Shown: positions 23,431 to 33,473, counted from the first letter of the stretch. The stretch: 35,905 bases of DNA from Mycobacterium sp. 852002-51057_SCH5723018 (GCF_001667035.1 NZ_LZIR01000065.1:1-35905); one strand, 5' to 3'. The notes: generated by a model not told the origin, from the letters alone. Numbers and translations are program-made.

Positions 23431-24474
23431 TCACCTGCCGATAAAGGAGCCGATCCGAAAAAGAACCAGGCCGCTGATCGCCAGCATGACGCCGACGGGA
23501 AGCATCGGCGTCGACCACGGTGAGACGGTGACCCAGGCGCCCGCCACCACCGCCACCAGCGCGTGCACGAGACGCAGGGTCACGAAAACCTGCTCCCGCA
23601 GCACCGATGCCAGCACTGGGCGAGGGATGATGCGACCCACTCGGGCGAGGACGAAGATCAGTGCCGCGGTGAGCAACCCGGCCGCCACCCGCAGCGTCGC
23701 GGTCGGGTGCCCCCCGTGCTGCAGCCCGGCGGCGAGGGCGACGAGGAAGCCGAGGATCGCCGCGGCGATGGTCACGAACCTGAGCACCCGGCGCAGGACC
23801 ACCCCGATGTTCCTGCGGGCGAGGTCCCCGAGGGCAGGGTCCAGGCCGGCCGCCCCGAGAAACCCCCGCAACGCGTGCTGGAACCTGCCACGCTGCATCC
23901 GGTTGACGGCCATGTTGTTGAGCGCCTCGGCGTTGCCCGGGTCCAGCGATAGCGCCTGCCGATACGCCGCGTCGGATTCGGCGATCCTGCCCAGGTCGTT
24001 CAGGATGGAGCCGCGCAGGACCAGCGCGTCGACGTCCGTGGGCGCAAGCCGCAACGCCTCGTCCACCGCGAGCAGCGCCACGGGGAATTGGCGCCATTTC
24101 TGCAGCAGCCGCGCGTAAAGGCGGTGTGGCAGCGGTTCATTCGGATGCGTGACCACCGTGCGCCAGGCCATCCACATGCTGTCGTAGTAGCGGCCCAGGC
24201 CGTCGAGCGACAGCGTATAGATCCGCATGGCCATCTCGTCCTGCGGAGCCACCGAAAGGGCGGCGTACGCGCTCGAGGCGGCGGCCGGAAGATTGTCGAG
24301 CAGGTATTCGGCCCGGGCGTGCTGCGCCAACAGGACCGGATCGGTCGGGTGCTGCGACAACGATTGGCGCAGGACGTCGCGGGCGCGCTCGTAGTTCTTG
24401 CTGTCGAAGTACGCCTCGGCGACGTAAACAGCTTGGTCCGCTCGATCCGATTGGTTAAGGCCGGAGTCCGGCAT
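23431..24474 (-). CDS. TPR protein with four C-terminal membrane helices
   Basis: The 347-residue protein has an N-terminal array of TPR-like helices (about 12-215; clear units at ALRLAPTDVDALVLRGSIL and ALSLDPGNAEALNNMAVNR) and four hydrophobic helices at about 232-252, 260-280, 296-317 and 323-343. The TPR part should lie in the cytoplasm as a docking surface at the membrane. Its ATG (24474) shares one base with the TGA of the AAA ATPase gene (TGATG), so the two are translationally coupled. A likely model is that it anchors or recruits the ATPase or its substrates at the membrane; that is inference. Confidence 0.82.
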   Translation of the reverse strand: MPDSGLNQSDRADQAVYVAEAYFDSKNYERARDVLRQSLSQHPTDPVLLAQHARAEYLLDNLPAAASSAYAALSVAPQDEMAMRIYTLSLDGLGRYYDSMWMAWRTVVTHPNEPLPHRLYARLLQKWRQFPVALLAVDEALRLAPTDVDALVLRGSILNDLGRIAESDAAYRQALSLDPGNAEALNNMAVNRMQRGRFQHALRGFLGAAGLDPALGDLARRNIGVVLRRVLRFVTIAAAILGFLVALAAGLQHGGHPTATLRVAAGLLTAALIFVLARVGRIIPRPVLASVLREQVFVTLRLVHALVAVVAGAWVTVSPWSTPMLPVGVMLAISGLVLFRIGSFIGR

Positions 24475-25718
24475 CAGCGAAATTTCCTGCGCCGCAAGTA
24501 CTTCGCCAGCTCGTCGTAGGTGCCGTCGTTGTTGGAGAAGTCGACGACGTTGCGCGCGGTCTCGAACCACGGCCCGGTGCTGGGGCGGATCTGCGCGGCG
24601 GCGGCGTTGACGTCGGCCATCGTCACCGGGCGAACCTGCCCGGCGCGCATCGAGTCGGCCATCGCCAATTGCGTTGCGGTGTCGCAGATGTGCGCGAGGT
24701 CTGCACCGGAGAGGCCTTCGGTGCGGCTCGCGATGGACTGCAGGTCGATCCCCGCCACCGGCCGGTCGCGCAGATGAAAGCGGACGATCCCGGCCCTGGC
24801 CTCGGAGTCGGGCAGGCCGACGAAGATCATCCGGTCGAACCGGCCGGGCCGGCGCAGCGCCGGGTCGACGTCCCAGGGGGCGTTGGTCGCGCCGAGCACA
24901 TAGACCCCGTCGTTGTCGGAGGCGGCCGAGTCCATTTCTTCGAGCATGGTATTGACGATCGTGCGGAGGCCGGAGCTACCGGCCAACCCGGAACGCCGGT
25001 GGCCCAACGCATCCACCTCGTCGAAGAACAGGACGCAGGGGGCGTTCCGCCGGGCTGTGTCGAAGATCGAGTGCAAGCTGCGTTCGGATTCACCGAGCCA
25101 ACTGTGCAGGACTTCGGCGATTCCCACTTGGTAGAAATTGGCGTCCATCTCACCCGAGATGGCCTTGGCGATATAGGTTTTGCCGCAGCCCGGTGGCCCA
25201 TAGAGCAGCAGCCCGCCGCGCGCCGAGATCTTGTAGGCCTTCATCAGTTCGGGGTTGCGGATCGGGCCCAGCAGAGAAAGCTCGACCTGTTGTTTGACGT
25301 CGGCCATGCCCGCGACGTCGGCAAGCCGGACCTGGCTTCGCTCCACGACGTCGTAGTCGTCGTCGTTCACCGCGTCGGCCGGCGGCTCGACGAAGGCGGG
25401 CTCGATGATGCCCTCGACTTGCTTTTCGGCGCTGGACCAATCGAAGCCCTCGTTGGCGGCGGCAGGCTGCGCGGCCGGCGCCGTGTCGCCGGGGGTGCCC
25501 GCCAGCGCCGCGCTGCACCGCTGCAACAGGGTCAGCGCGCCCGCATTGCCGGCGTCCTGGGTCAGCGCCGCGCTGCAGTGGCTGAGCGCCTCCGCGAAGC
25601 GGCCCCGGTCGGCGAGCAGACCGGCGAGATGCAGACGCAGCTCGACCACGCCGGGGCTGCGTTCCACCGCGCCGGACAACTCCCGGATCACCGGGTCCTC
25701 GGAATCAAACGTGCCCAA
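24474..25718 (-). CDS. AAA ATPase with N-terminal TPR-like region and Vps4/katanin-type pore loop
   Basis: At 414 residues it has a TPR-like N-terminus (about 5-75), an acidic linker, and one AAA domain with all key residues: Walker A GPPGCGKT (174-181), pore loop SWLGESE (206-212), Walker B VLFFDEVD (229-236), sensor Asn279, and arginine fingers in RRPGRFDR (289-296). The pore loop with Trp and the C-terminal helix (FSNNDGTYDELAKYL) resemble the Vps4/spastin/katanin clade more than FtsH. It should thread or remodel a protein substrate using ATP. TTG at 25718 is chosen because GGGGAG lies six bases upstream and the sequence before it is an out-of-context overlap with the neighbour. It is coupled to the TPR-membrane gene downstream. 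Confidence 0.87.
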   Translation of the reverse strand: MGTFDSEDPVIRELSGAVERSPGVVELRLHLAGLLADRGRFAEALSHCSAALTQDAGNAGALTLLQRCSAALAGTPGDTAPAAQPAAANEGFDWSSAEKQVEGIIEPAFVEPPADAVNDDDYDVVERSQVRLADVAGMADVKQQVELSLLGPIRNPELMKAYKISARGGLLLYGPPGCGKTYIAKAISGEMDANFYQVGIAEVLHSWLGESERSLHSIFDTARRNAPCVLFFDEVDALGHRRSGLAGSSGLRTIVNTMLEEMDSAASDNDGVYVLGATNAPWDVDPALRRPGRFDRMIFVGLPDSEARAGIVRFHLRDRPVAGIDLQSIASRTEGLSGADLAHICDTATQLAMADSMRAGQVRPVTMADVNAAAAQIRPSTGPWFETARNVVDFSNNDGTYDELAKYLRRRKFR

Positions 25719-25798
25719 CGCAAGCTCCCCGCCACGACTCTGCTGCTGTCGGCACCATGTTAAGGCGCTTCGCGGAAGGTAAGACTGCGCTGGGGGAT

Positions 25799-26620
25799 CT
25801 AGTTTGCGGCGATCATCGCCACAGAACCCATGGCCATCACCATGCCGACCCCCTGGCAGCGGCTCACCCGCTCGCGCAGCACCACCATCGCCAGCAAGAC
25901 GGTCGCGGCCGGATACAGCGAGATGAGGATGCTGGCCAACGAGAGCAGCCAGGTGTGCAGCGCCAGGAGCATCGTCACGTTGGCGCAGGTGTCCAGCAGG
26001 GCCACACCGAGCGCCAGCTTCAGTGGCTTGCCGCTCGGCAGCCGCAGGTTCTTGCTGAAAGCGGCCATGACGAACACCACCGCGGTCGCCGACAGCCGGG
26101 CGAACACGAGCGGCCACAGCTTGCACGCCTGTGGCGCCTGATGCAGGAACACCAGGTTGAGCCCCATCGCCGAGCCCGCCAAGATCGTCAGCCAGGCCAC
26201 CTTCGGGGTAAACCGATACGGCGTACCCCCTTCGACGGTGGCTTCGCGGCTGACCAGCATGACCGCGACCAGCGCCAGCGCGACGCCCAACGAGGCGGCC
26301 TGGCCGGGCCGCTCCCCCAGCGCCACACCTACCGCCACGGGCACGGCGGCGTTCAGCACGGCCGCCAGCGGTGAGACCACCGAGATCGGCCCGGCACCCA
26401 GCGCGGCGAAAAACGCCCACATGCCGAACGCCATGCCGACGCCGTACAGGCCGCCCCACAGCACCGCGCCGGACTGGATCGGGCCGCCCACGGTGACGGC
26501 AAGCACACCCATGATCAGGGCCTCGAGCGGGTAGGCCACGAGCATCACCCGCAGCGCGGCCACCCGTCGAGCGGCTACACCGCCCACGAAGTCGCTGACG
26601 CCGTACGTCACGGCCGACAA
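25799..26620 (-). CDS. DMT/EamA-family transporter
   Basis: This 273-residue protein has about ten membrane helices with the two EamA repeats (YGVSDFVGGVAARR early, and ISLYPAATVLLAMVVLRERVS in the second half). DMT carriers export or import small metabolites such as amino acids; the substrate is unknown. The first start codon in frame is TTG 26620, which clips the first helix. The frame continues upstream through LIGAAYAQ to a CTG at 26644 that overlaps the smpB stop, so the true start may be there. It follows smpB directly and could be the last gene of that operon. Confidence 0.8.
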   Translation of the reverse strand: MSAVTYGVSDFVGGVAARRVAALRVMLVAYPLEALIMGVLAVTVGGPIQSGAVLWGGLYGVGMAFGMWAFFAALGAGPISVVSPLAAVLNAAVPVAVGVALGERPGQAASLGVALALVAVMLVSREATVEGGTPYRFTPKVAWLTILAGSAMGLNLVFLHQAPQACKLWPLVFARLSATAVVFVMAAFSKNLRLPSGKPLKLALGVALLDTCANVTMLLALHTWLLSLASILISLYPAATVLLAMVVLRERVSRCQGVGMVMAMGSVAMIAAN

Positions 26621-26640
26621 CTGGGCGTAAGCCGCCCCGA

Positions 26641-27150
26641 TCAGCTCATGCCCTTGGCTCGGCGCCCCAGTACGCGATGCACCTCGCGCTCGGCGTCGCG
26701 GCGGGCCATGTCCTGGCGTTTGTCGTAAGCTCGCTTGCCGCGCGCGAGTGCGAGTTCGACCTTGACCTTTCCTTCGGAGAAATACAGAGACATTGGCACG
26801 AGCGCGAGGTTACCATCTCGTATCTTGCCGACCAGTCTGTCGATTTGTTGCCTATGTAACAACAACTTTCGGTTGCGACGTGGGTCATGGTTGGTCCAGC
26901 TACCGTGCTGATACTCGGGAATGTGCAAGTTACGCAACCAGACTTCGCCGTCGTCAACGGTTGCGAACGCATCGGCCAGAGATGCGTGCCCCTCGCGCAG
27001 GCTCTTCACTTCGGTGCCCTGCAAAGCCACTCCGGCCTCGAAAAGTTCGAGGATCGAATAGTCGTGGCGCGCTTTGCGATTGGTGGCCACCACCTGTTTG
27101 CTGCCGCGCTTGCCGCCCGCCGCCTTGCCCCGAGAGGAGTTGCCGGCCAC
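26641..27150 (-). CDS. smpB: SsrA-binding protein SmpB
   Basis: The 169-residue protein is the tmRNA partner: the OB-fold core begins NRKARHDYSILELFEAG and continues ALQGTEVKSLREGH, HIPEY, and the basic tail KRQDMARRDAEREVHRVLGRR that enters the ribosomal mRNA channel. SmpB delivers tmRNA-Ala to stalled ribosomes. GTG at 27150 lies two bases after the ftsX stop, so translation is coupled. Its RNA partner ssrA is about 5.4 kb downstream on the same strand. Confidence 0.97.
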   Translation of the reverse strand: MAGNSSRGKAAGGKRGSKQVVATNRKARHDYSILELFEAGVALQGTEVKSLREGHASLADAFATVDDGEVWLRNLHIPEYQHGSWTNHDPRRNRKLLLHRQQIDRLVGKIRDGNLALVPMSLYFSEGKVKVELALARGKRAYDKRQDMARRDAEREVHRVLGRRAKGMS

Positions 27151-27152
27151 AG

Positions 27153-28046
27153 CTACCGCCGCACGTAGAGACGCAACGCCGCGTAGGACGTCAACCCCGC
27201 CATCGACACGCCGAGCAGGAAAAGAATTGGCGAGATGTAAAGGATGTCCGCGTAGTCGACGCGAGCGATCAGGTTGGCTTGGTAGAACTGGTTCAGCGCG
27301 TTGTCCAAAAACGTTGCGCGCACCAGGATCAGGCCGGCGATCGCGATGGCCACGCCGACCGTCGCCGCGAACATTGCCTCTACCAGGAACGGCAGCTGGG
27401 TGTACCAGCGGCTGGCCCCCACCAGCCGCATGATCCCGATTTCCTCCCGCCGCGTATACGCCGCGACCTGGACCATGTTGGCAATCAACAGGATCGCGCC
27501 GACGGCCTGCACCAACGCGACGGCGAACGCGACGTTACTCAAACCGTCCAGCACCGCGAACAGCCGGTCGATCAACTCTTTCTGGTTGAGCACCGAAAGC
27601 ACCCCGGGCTGACCCTGCATGGCGGAGTCAAAGTCCTTGTGCTGCTCGGGGTTGTTCAGCTTGACGATGAACGACGCAGGGAACGAATCTTTCCCGGCAA
27701 CGTCCTTGTACTGCGGGAACTTTCGGATCGCGTCGTCGTAGGCGTCCTGGCGGTTGAGGAACCGCACCGACTTGACGTCTTCGCGCCCTTCGATCTTCTC
27801 CCGCAGCGCCTTGCACGGGTTGGCGCTGCACGACGGGTCGTTGGCCGAGACGTCTTCGGTGAGAAAGACCTGCGTCTCGACACGATCGAGGTAGATGGCG
27901 CGCGAGTTGTCGGCCAGCCGAACCACCAGCAGGCCGCCACCGAACAGGCCGATCGAAATCGCGGTCGTCAGAATCATCGCGGCCGTCATGGTGACGTTGC
28001 GACGAAGGCCGGTCAGGACCTCGTTGAGCAGGAAGCCAAAGCGCAC
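27153..28046 (-). CDS. ftsX: cell division ABC transporter-like permease FtsX
   Basis: The 297-residue protein has four membrane helices: one after the N-terminus ([20 protein letters not shown]), then a large extracytoplasmic domain (about 45-165, with a Cys pair CSANPCKA), then three helices. It pairs with FtsE and transmits ATP hydrolysis to peptidoglycan hydrolases outside the membrane (RipC in M. tuberculosis). GTG at 28046 follows the ftsE stop with no gap. Confidence 0.96.
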   Translation of the reverse strand: MRFGFLLNEVLTGLRRNVTMTAAMILTTAISIGLFGGGLLVVRLADNSRAIYLDRVETQVFLTEDVSANDPSCSANPCKALREKIEGREDVKSVRFLNRQDAYDDAIRKFPQYKDVAGKDSFPASFIVKLNNPEQHKDFDSAMQGQPGVLSVLNQKELIDRLFAVLDGLSNVAFAVALVQAVGAILLIANMVQVAAYTRREEIGIMRLVGASRWYTQLPFLVEAMFAATVGVAIAIAGLILVRATFLDNALNQFYQANLIARVDYADILYISPILFLLGVSMAGLTSYAALRLYVRR

Positions 28047-28736
28047 TTAGCGGTCCATCCCGTAGATGCCGCGCTGCTCGTCGCGAACCAGCCTGCCCAG
28101 GGACAGCTCGACGACGCGCTGGCGCATCGAGTCGACGATGTGGTGATCGTGCGTGGCCATCAGCACCGTCGTGCCGGTGCGGTTGATGCGCTCCAACAAA
28201 TCCATGATGTCCTTACTGGTGTCGGGGTCGAGGTTGCCGGTGGGCTCGTCGGCCAGCAGCACCAGGGGCCGGTTGACGAAGGCGCGGGCGATCGCGACCC
28301 GTTGCTGCTCGCCACCCGACAGCTCGTGCGGCAGCCGGTTGGCCTTGCCGGACAGGCCCACGGTTTCGAGCACTTCGGGCACCACCCGATTGATCGCCTC
28401 TCGCCGTTTGCCGATCACTTCCAGCGCGAATGCGACGTTCTCGTAGACCGTCTTTTGCTGCAGCAGCCGGAAGTCCTGGAATACGCACCCAATTACCTGC
28501 CGCAGCTTCGGGATGTGGCGCCCAGGCAATTTGTTGACGTGAAACTTCGAGAGCCGCACATCGCCGACCGTCGGCGACTCCTCGCCGAGCAGGAGCCGCA
28601 TGAACGTCGATTTACCCGAGCCCGACGGGCCGATCAGGAAGACGAATTCACCCTTGTCGATTTTGACGTTGATGTCTTCCAGCGCCGGACGCGCCGACGC
28701 TTTGTACTTCTTGCTGACATGGTCAAGGGTGATCAT
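28047..28736 (-). CDS. ftsE: cell division ATP-binding protein FtsE
   Basis: The 229-residue ABC ATPase has Walker A GPSGSGKS (36-43), the signature LSGGEQQ (139-145) and Walker B LLADEP (160-165). It binds FtsX at the inner membrane and drives septal hydrolase activation. ATG at 28736 matches the M. tuberculosis start (MITLDHV); a GTG one codon upstream is in frame. It is 43 bases after the proline-rich gene and directly abuts ftsX. Confidence 0.97.
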   Translation of the reverse strand: MITLDHVSKKYKASARPALEDINVKIDKGEFVFLIGPSGSGKSTFMRLLLGEESPTVGDVRLSKFHVNKLPGRHIPKLRQVIGCVFQDFRLLQQKTVYENVAFALEVIGKRREAINRVVPEVLETVGLSGKANRLPHELSGGEQQRVAIARAFVNRPLVLLADEPTGNLDPDTSKDIMDLLERINRTGTTVLMATHDHHIVDSMRQRVVELSLGRLVRDEQRGIYGMDR

Positions 28737-28779
28737 CACGGCACGCCAGTGTAGCGGTGAATTTCGCTGGCGAGCGAAG

Positions 28780-29262
28780 TCAACCGGCCGGTGGTGGTGA
28801 AGTCGGCACCGGACCGGGCCCCGGCTGCGGCAGCTGCGGCGGCGATGTCGGGGGGCTCGTGCTCGGCGGGCAGAAGGGCGGCGGCAGCAGGCAGGGCGGC
28901 GTCGGCAACACGAACGGCGGGGGCGTTGTGGTGGTGGTCACGGGCGGCGGAGTGGTGGTCGGCGTCGGCGTCGTGGTCGTCGGCGTCGGCGTGGTCGTGA
29001 CGGTCGCCGGCGGCTGCTGCACCTTGCTGCGCGGCACCCAGGTGTAGTTCGGGTCGGGCACGAACCCGGGCGGCACGACCTGGGCGGGCGGCGCCTTGGG
29101 AGCCGGTTCCGGGCGATACGCGTCGTAGACCCACCACACCGCCAGGAAGGCGACGATCAACACCAGGGTCGACGTGCGCATCCGGCCGCCGAAAACGTAG
29201 TTCGGCCAGCGTCGTTCCGCGTCGTCACCGCGTTTCTCGAGGATGTTCAGCGTGAACTTCAC
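28780..29262 (-). CDS. proline/threonine-rich single-pass membrane protein, Rv3103c-like
   Basis: The 160-residue product has a cytoplasmic N-terminus of about 30 residues, one membrane helix ([18 protein letters not shown]) and an extracytoplasmic tail of Pro/Thr repeats ([11 protein letters not shown] and similar). The position between mscS and ftsE is that of Rv3103c in M. tuberculosis, also a proline-rich protein. GTG at 29262 overlaps the mscS stop by four bases (GTGA). The function is unknown; being in the ftsEX operon, a septum-linked role is possible but not shown. Confidence 0.82.
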   Translation of the reverse strand: MKFTLNILEKRGDDAERRWPNYVFGGRMRTSTLVLIVAFLAVWWVYDAYRPEPAPKAPPAQVVPPGFVPDPNYTWVPRSKVQQPPATVTTTPTPTTTTPTPTTTPPPVTTTTTPPPFVLPTPPCLLPPPFCPPSTSPPTSPPQLPQPGPGPVPTSPPPAG

Positions 29263-30248
29263 CGCTGCTGCACCGCGTCCTTACCCTGCTCCCCGGCTTT
29301 TTCCAAAGCCGCCTGCGCAGCCGGGACAGCGGGATCTTCGACCAGGCCCACCGTGGCGTCGGCGGCGGTCACGATGCCGGCACGCGCGAGGGCCCGGATC
29401 ACCAGCGCGCGCAGCTGCCGACCCGCCTCGAACTGCTTGCCGGGCAGGGTGCGGGCCACCATCCGCAGAGTGACGGTGTCGACCTCGATGCTCTCCACCC
29501 CCATGACGGTGGGTGCGTCCAGCAGCAAATCGCCGAGCAGCGGGTTGTCGAGCGCGCGCTCGCACTCCTGATGCAAGACCTCGTTCACCCGGTTGAGGTC
29601 GGCGCTGGTCGAGACGGGGATATCCACCACCGCTCGCGCCCAGTCCTTGGAGAGGTTCACCGTTTTGACGATCTGACCGTTGGGGATGGTGAACACCTCA
29701 CCATCCGACGAGCGCAGCCTGGTCACCCGCAACGTCACGTTCTCGACGGTGCCGCGCGCCTCGACATTGACACCGGTGACGGTCAACGCGACCAGGTCAC
29801 CGAAGCCGTATTGCTTCTCGACGATGATGAAAAAACCGGCGAGCAAATCCTGGACCACCCGTTGGGCACCGAAGCCCAACGCCGCACCGAGGACCGTGGC
29901 CGGCGCAACCAACCCACCCACGGAAAATTGCAGAACGGCGCTGATCTGAACGATGACCCAGATGGCGATGATCACGATCGAAACCCACTGGATGACCGAC
30001 GCGACGGCCTGGCGGTGCTTGGTTGCCTCCGAGCGCACCAGGGCGTCGCTTTCGACGAAGCCCTCGTCGAGCTGCCGGGTCACCTGCAGGGCCACCCAGG
30101 TGACGAATCGGACCGCCAGCACCGCCGCGATCAGCAGCATGACGATGTGCAGACCCTTGCCCAGGATCCACTCGCCCAGGTTGCCACGCCAGAAGTCGTG
30201 CCAGTGCTGTGTCATTCCAGTAGCAAGCAGAGTTTTATCAGTCGTCAT
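29259..30248 (-). CDS. MscS-family mechanosensitive channel
   Basis: At 329 residues it has three membrane helices (about 33-52, 85-105, 112-135), the pore-lining segment of MscS channels ([23 protein letters not shown]), and a C-terminal beta-rich cytoplasmic domain ([20 protein letters not shown]). Such channels release solutes on osmotic downshock. It corresponds to Rv3104c by place. ATG at 30248 overlaps the end of prfB by 11 bases, so the two are coupled. Confidence 0.9.
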   Translation of the reverse strand: MTTDKTLLATGMTQHWHDFWRGNLGEWILGKGLHIVMLLIAAVLAVRFVTWVALQVTRQLDEGFVESDALVRSEATKHRQAVASVIQWVSIVIIAIWVIVQISAVLQFSVGGLVAPATVLGAALGFGAQRVVQDLLAGFFIIVEKQYGFGDLVALTVTGVNVEARGTVENVTLRVTRLRSSDGEVFTIPNGQIVKTVNLSKDWARAVVDIPVSTSADLNRVNEVLHQECERALDNPLLGDLLLDAPTVMGVESIEVDTVTLRMVARTLPGKQFEAGRQLRALVIRALARAGIVTAADATVGLVEDPAVPAAQAALEKAGEQGKDAVQQR

Positions 30249-31359
30249 CTTTTCGATTACGCCACCGGATCCCCGCTTCTAGGAACCCGTCGATGTCTCC
30301 GTCCAGAACAGCGGCCGGATTGCCCACCTCATACTCGGTTCGCAGATCCTTGACCATCTGATACGGGTGCAGTACGTAGGAGCGCATCTGGTTGCCCCAG
30401 GAACTGCCACCTTCGCCTTTCAAGGCGTCCAGCTCAGCGCGCTCTTCTAATCGCTTGCGCTCCAACAACTTTGCCTGGAGCACTCGCATTGCCGAAACCT
30501 TGTTCTGCAGTTGCGATTTTTCATTCTGACAAGTCACGACGATACCCGTCGGGATGTGGGTTAAACGAACCGCCGAATCCGTGGTGTTCACCGACTGGCC
30601 GCCCGGACCGCTGGACCGGTAGACGTCCACCCGCACATCGCCCTCCGGAATGTCGATGTGATCAGTGGTCTCCACCACCGGAAGCACCTCGACTTCGGCG
30701 AACGACGTCTGGCGCCGGCTCTGGTTGTCGAACGGGCTGATCCGCACCAGCCGGTGGGTGCCCTGCTCGACCGACAACGTGCCGTAGGCGAACGGGGCGT
30801 GCACCGCGAAAGTCGCGCTCTTGATGCCCGCCTCTTCGGCGTAGGAGGTGTCGAACACCTCGACCGGGTACTTGTGCTGCTCGGCCCAGCGGATGTACAT
30901 CCGCATCAGCATTTCGGCCCAGTCGGCGGCGTCCACCCCGCCGGCGCCGGAACGGATGGTGACCAGCGCCTCGCGCTCGTCGTACTCCCCCGACAGCAGC
31001 GTGCGTACCTCGGCGGCTTCTATATCCGCGCGCAGCGCCTTGAGTTCGGCGTCGGCCTCGGCCCGGGCCTCGATACCACTGGCGGCCCCTTCGCCCTCCT
31101 CGGCCGCCAGCTCGTAGAGCACCGGCAGGTCGTCGAGGCGCTGGCGCAGCTCCTCGACGCGCCGCAGCTCGCCCTGTGCGTGGGACAACTCGCTGGTCAC
31201 GCGCTGCGCGTTGGTCTGGTCGTCCCACAGCTTGGGATCCGACGCCTCCTGCTCGAGCTTTTCGATGCGGCCCCGCAGACCGTCCACATCGAGCACCCGC
31301 TCCACCGTGGTCAGGGTGGAGTCGAGCGCGGCGATGTCGGCTTGACGGTCGGGTTCCAC
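30238..31359 (-). CDS. prfB: peptide chain release factor 2
   Basis: RF2 ends translation at UGA and UAA. The 373-residue form starting at GTG 31359 (reading [12 protein letters not shown]) has the stop-codon recognition tripeptide SPF at 208-210 and the catalytic GGQ at 253-255. ATG 31383 is in frame and would add eight residues; the GTG agrees with the M. tuberculosis protein. The frame is continuous, with no internal stop for a programmed frameshift as found in many bacteria. First gene of the prfB-mscS-ftsEX-smpB run. Confidence 0.95.
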   Translation of the reverse strand: MEPDRQADIAALDSTLTTVERVLDVDGLRGRIEKLEQEASDPKLWDDQTNAQRVTSELSHAQGELRRVEELRQRLDDLPVLYELAAEEGEGAASGIEARAEADAELKALRADIEAAEVRTLLSGEYDEREALVTIRSGAGGVDAADWAEMLMRMYIRWAEQHKYPVEVFDTSYAEEAGIKSATFAVHAPFAYGTLSVEQGTHRLVRISPFDNQSRRQTSFAEVEVLPVVETTDHIDIPEGDVRVDVYRSSGPGGQSVNTTDSAVRLTHIPTGIVVTCQNEKSQLQNKVSAMRVLQAKLLERKRLEERAELDALKGEGGSSWGNQMRSYVLHPYQMVKDLRTEYEVGNPAAVLDGDIDGFLEAGIRWRNRKDDD

Positions 31360-31509
31360 AGCCGCCCACGTTACCGGCGCCATGCCTGGCGTCGAATGCT
31401 CAGGTCAACGTCTCCGGTCAGCGTTTAGCATCAAGTGACCAGTATGTGCAGTCCCGCTGCGACGCTCAGCCCCCTCGCGCGCAGCCCGGCACGAACAGAA
31501 GGCTCGCGT

Positions 31510-32880
31510 ATGCGCCCATTCCACGTCGCGATCATTGGCTCCGGCCCGTCGGGTTTCTTCGCCGCGGCATCGTTACTGAAGGCGGCAGACGCGTCCGACG
31601 ACGTCGAGGTGGCCGTCGACATGCTCGAGATGCTGCCGACGCCGTGGGGGCTGGTGCGCTCCGGCGTCGCGCCCGACCACCCCAAGATCAAGTCGATCAG
31701 CAAGCAATTCGAGAAGACGTCCGAAGACCCCCGCTTCCGCTTCTTCGGCAACGTGGTGGTGGGTGAACACGTCGAGGCCAGGGAACTCGCCGAGCGCTAC
31801 GACGCCGTCATCTATGCGGTCGGGGCGCAATCCGACCGCGCGTTGAACATCCCCGGCGAGGACCTCCCGGGCAGCATCTCCGCGGTCGACTTCGTCGGCT
31901 GGTACAACGCGCACCCGAACTTCGAGCAGGCGACGCCGGATCTTTCCGGTGCCCGCGCGATCGTCGTCGGCAACGGGAACGTGGCTCTGGATGTCGCCCG
32001 CATCCTGGTGACCGATCCCGATGTGTTGTCGCTCACCGATATCGCCGACCACGCCCTTCAGTCGCTCCGCCCGTGCGGCGTCGACGAGGTCGTGATCATC
32101 GGACGGCGGGGACCGTTGCAGACCGCGTTCACCACGCTCGAGCTGCGGGAGCTGGCGGACCTGGACGGCGTCGACGTGATCGTCGACCCAGCGCAGCTGG
32201 AGGGCATCACCGACGAGGACGCCGAGGCGGCGGGCAAGACGACCAAGCTGAACATCAAGGTGCTGCGCGGCTACGCACAGCGCGCGCCGCGGCCCGGCCA
32301 TCGTCGAATTGTGTTCCGGTTCTTGACGTCTCCGGTCGAGATCAAAGGCGACGGCAAGGTGGAGAGCATCGTGCTGGGCCGCAACGAACTGGTCACCGAC
32401 GAGAGCGGGCGGGTGGCGGCCAAGGACACCGGCGAGCGCGAGGAGCTGCCGGTGCAGTTGGTGGTGCGGTCGGTTGGTTACCGCGGTGTGCCGACCCCGG
32501 GGCTGCCGTTCGACGCCAAGAGCGCGACCATCCCGAATGCCGGCGGGCGGGTCGAGGGCAGCCGCAACGAGTACGTCGTCGGGTGGATCAAGCGCGGGCC
32601 GACGGGCGTCATCGGCACCAATAAGAAGGACTCCCAGGAGACCGTCGACACCCTGCTGGCTGACTTGGCGGGCTCCAAACAACAAGGCGCACTCGCGGGC
32701 TTCCCCGAGGACCACGCCGACAAGCTGGCCGACTGGCTGGCCTCGCGCCAGCCGAAACTAGTCACCTCCGCCCACTGGGAGGTCATCGATCGCCACGAGC
32801 GGTCGGCCGGCGAGCCGCACGGGCGCCCCCGCGTCAAGCTGCCCAGCCTGGCGGAGCTATTGCGCGTCAGCCACGGCTGA
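31510..32880 (+). CDS. fprA: NADPH-ferredoxin reductase FprA
   Basis: The 456-residue flavoprotein closely follows M. tuberculosis FprA (456): the FAD-binding AIIGSGPSGFFAAASL at the start, LEMLPTPWGLVRSGVAPDH, the NADP-binding VVGNGNVALDVARIL at about 155, and WIKRGPTGVIGTNKKDS near residue 360. It passes electrons from NADPH through FAD to ferredoxins that serve P450s, like adrenodoxin reductase. ATG at 31510 is chosen by this match; the frame upstream to 31435 has no support. It diverges from prfB as in M. tuberculosis. Confidence 0.97.
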   Translation: MRPFHVAIIGSGPSGFFAAASLLKAADASDDVEVAVDMLEMLPTPWGLVRSGVAPDHPKIKSISKQFEKTSEDPRFRFFGNVVVGEHVEARELAERYDAVIYAVGAQSDRALNIPGEDLPGSISAVDFVGWYNAHPNFEQATPDLSGARAIVVGNGNVALDVARILVTDPDVLSLTDIADHALQSLRPCGVDEVVIIGRRGPLQTAFTTLELRELADLDGVDVIVDPAQLEGITDEDAEAAGKTTKLNIKVLRGYAQRAPRPGHRRIVFRFLTSPVEIKGDGKVESIVLGRNELVTDESGRVAAKDTGEREELPVQLVVRSVGYRGVPTPGLPFDAKSATIPNAGGRVEGSRNEYVVGWIKRGPTGVIGTNKKDSQETVDTLLADLAGSKQQGALAGFPEDHADKLADWLASRQPKLVTSAHWEVIDRHERSAGEPHGRPRVKLPSLAELLRVSHG

Positions 32881-32882
32881 GT

Positions 32883-33473
32883 TCAGCGTGCCACGCCGAG
32901 CTTGACCAGCAACCGCGATACGTAGGTTCTGACCAAGTCTTCCGTCAGCAGCATCCGATCGGCGATTTGCTTGTTGGTGAGGCCGTCGCTGAGCAAGTCC
33001 AACAATTTCCGTTCCCCGTCGCTGAGCCCGGGGCGCCCGTCACTGTTGTCGGCGAGCCGCCGCAGCTTCGCCATCACCGCGTCCGCCTCCCGCTTGTCGA
33101 TCAGCGACCGCCCGGCCCCCACCGCCTTGATGGCGCACGCCAACTCCATTCCCCTGATCTGTTTGACGACATATCCGCTGCCGCCGGCCAGGATCGCATA
33201 CAACAGCGCCACGTCCGACGCATACGACGCCAGGATCAGGCAGCGCAGATCGGGCATGCGGGACAACAGGTCACGGCACAGTTCGATGCCGTTGCCGTCG
33301 GGCAACCAGTCGTCGAGCACAACGACATCCGGGCTCGCCACAGGGATCTTGGCGATCGCTTCGGCGACCGAACCCGCCTCGCCGGCAAACTCGAGGTCGG
33401 GGTCCTCGCCGAGCAGATCGATCAGGCTGCGCCGCACCACCGCGTGATCGTCGACCAAGAAGAACCGGACCAA
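32883..33473 (-). CDS. DevR/DosR-like orphan response regulator, C-terminally short
   Basis: The 196-residue NarL-type regulator aligns with DevR (DosR, 217 residues) from its first residue ([21 protein letters not shown]). Receiver residues Asp8, Asp9, phosphorylatable Asp54 and Lys104 are kept, but the switch residue Thr82 of DevR is Ala82. In the LuxR-type HTH ([13 protein letters not shown]) the DNA-contact positions Lys179, Lys182 and Asn183 are Asp, Arg and Thr. The protein stops at KLGVAR, missing the last helix (alpha10) that DevR needs for dimer and DNA binding. TTG 33473 has GGGAGG four bases upstream. No histidine kinase gene is adjacent. It may act unphosphorylated, bind other sites, or poison DevR dimers; this is inference. 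Confidence 0.85.
   Translation of the reverse strand: MVRFFLVDDHAVVRRSLIDLLGEDPDLEFAGEAGSVAEAIAKIPVASPDVVVLDDWLPDGNGIELCRDLLSRMPDLRCLILASYASDVALLYAILAGGSGYVVKQIRGMELACAIKAVGAGRSLIDKREADAVMAKLRRLADNSDGRPGLSDGERKLLDLLSDGLTNKQIADRMLLTEDLVRTYVSRLLVKLGVAR

Noticed and set aside
21421..23523. 700-codon open frame on the plus strand
   Set aside because: It is antisense to the ferritin-like and MDMPI-like genes, has no domain, low-complexity composition and no ribosome binding site; it arises from GC-rich codon usage.
26793..28754. 653-codon open frame on the plus strand
   Set aside because: It lies opposite smpB, ftsX and ftsE, which are certain, and has Arg/His/Gln-rich antisense composition.
30238..31383. 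Programmed frameshift in prfB
   Set aside because: The frame is continuous from start to stop with no early UGA.
31573..32715. 380-codon frame on the minus strand
   Set aside because: It is antisense to fprA, with no recognisable domain.
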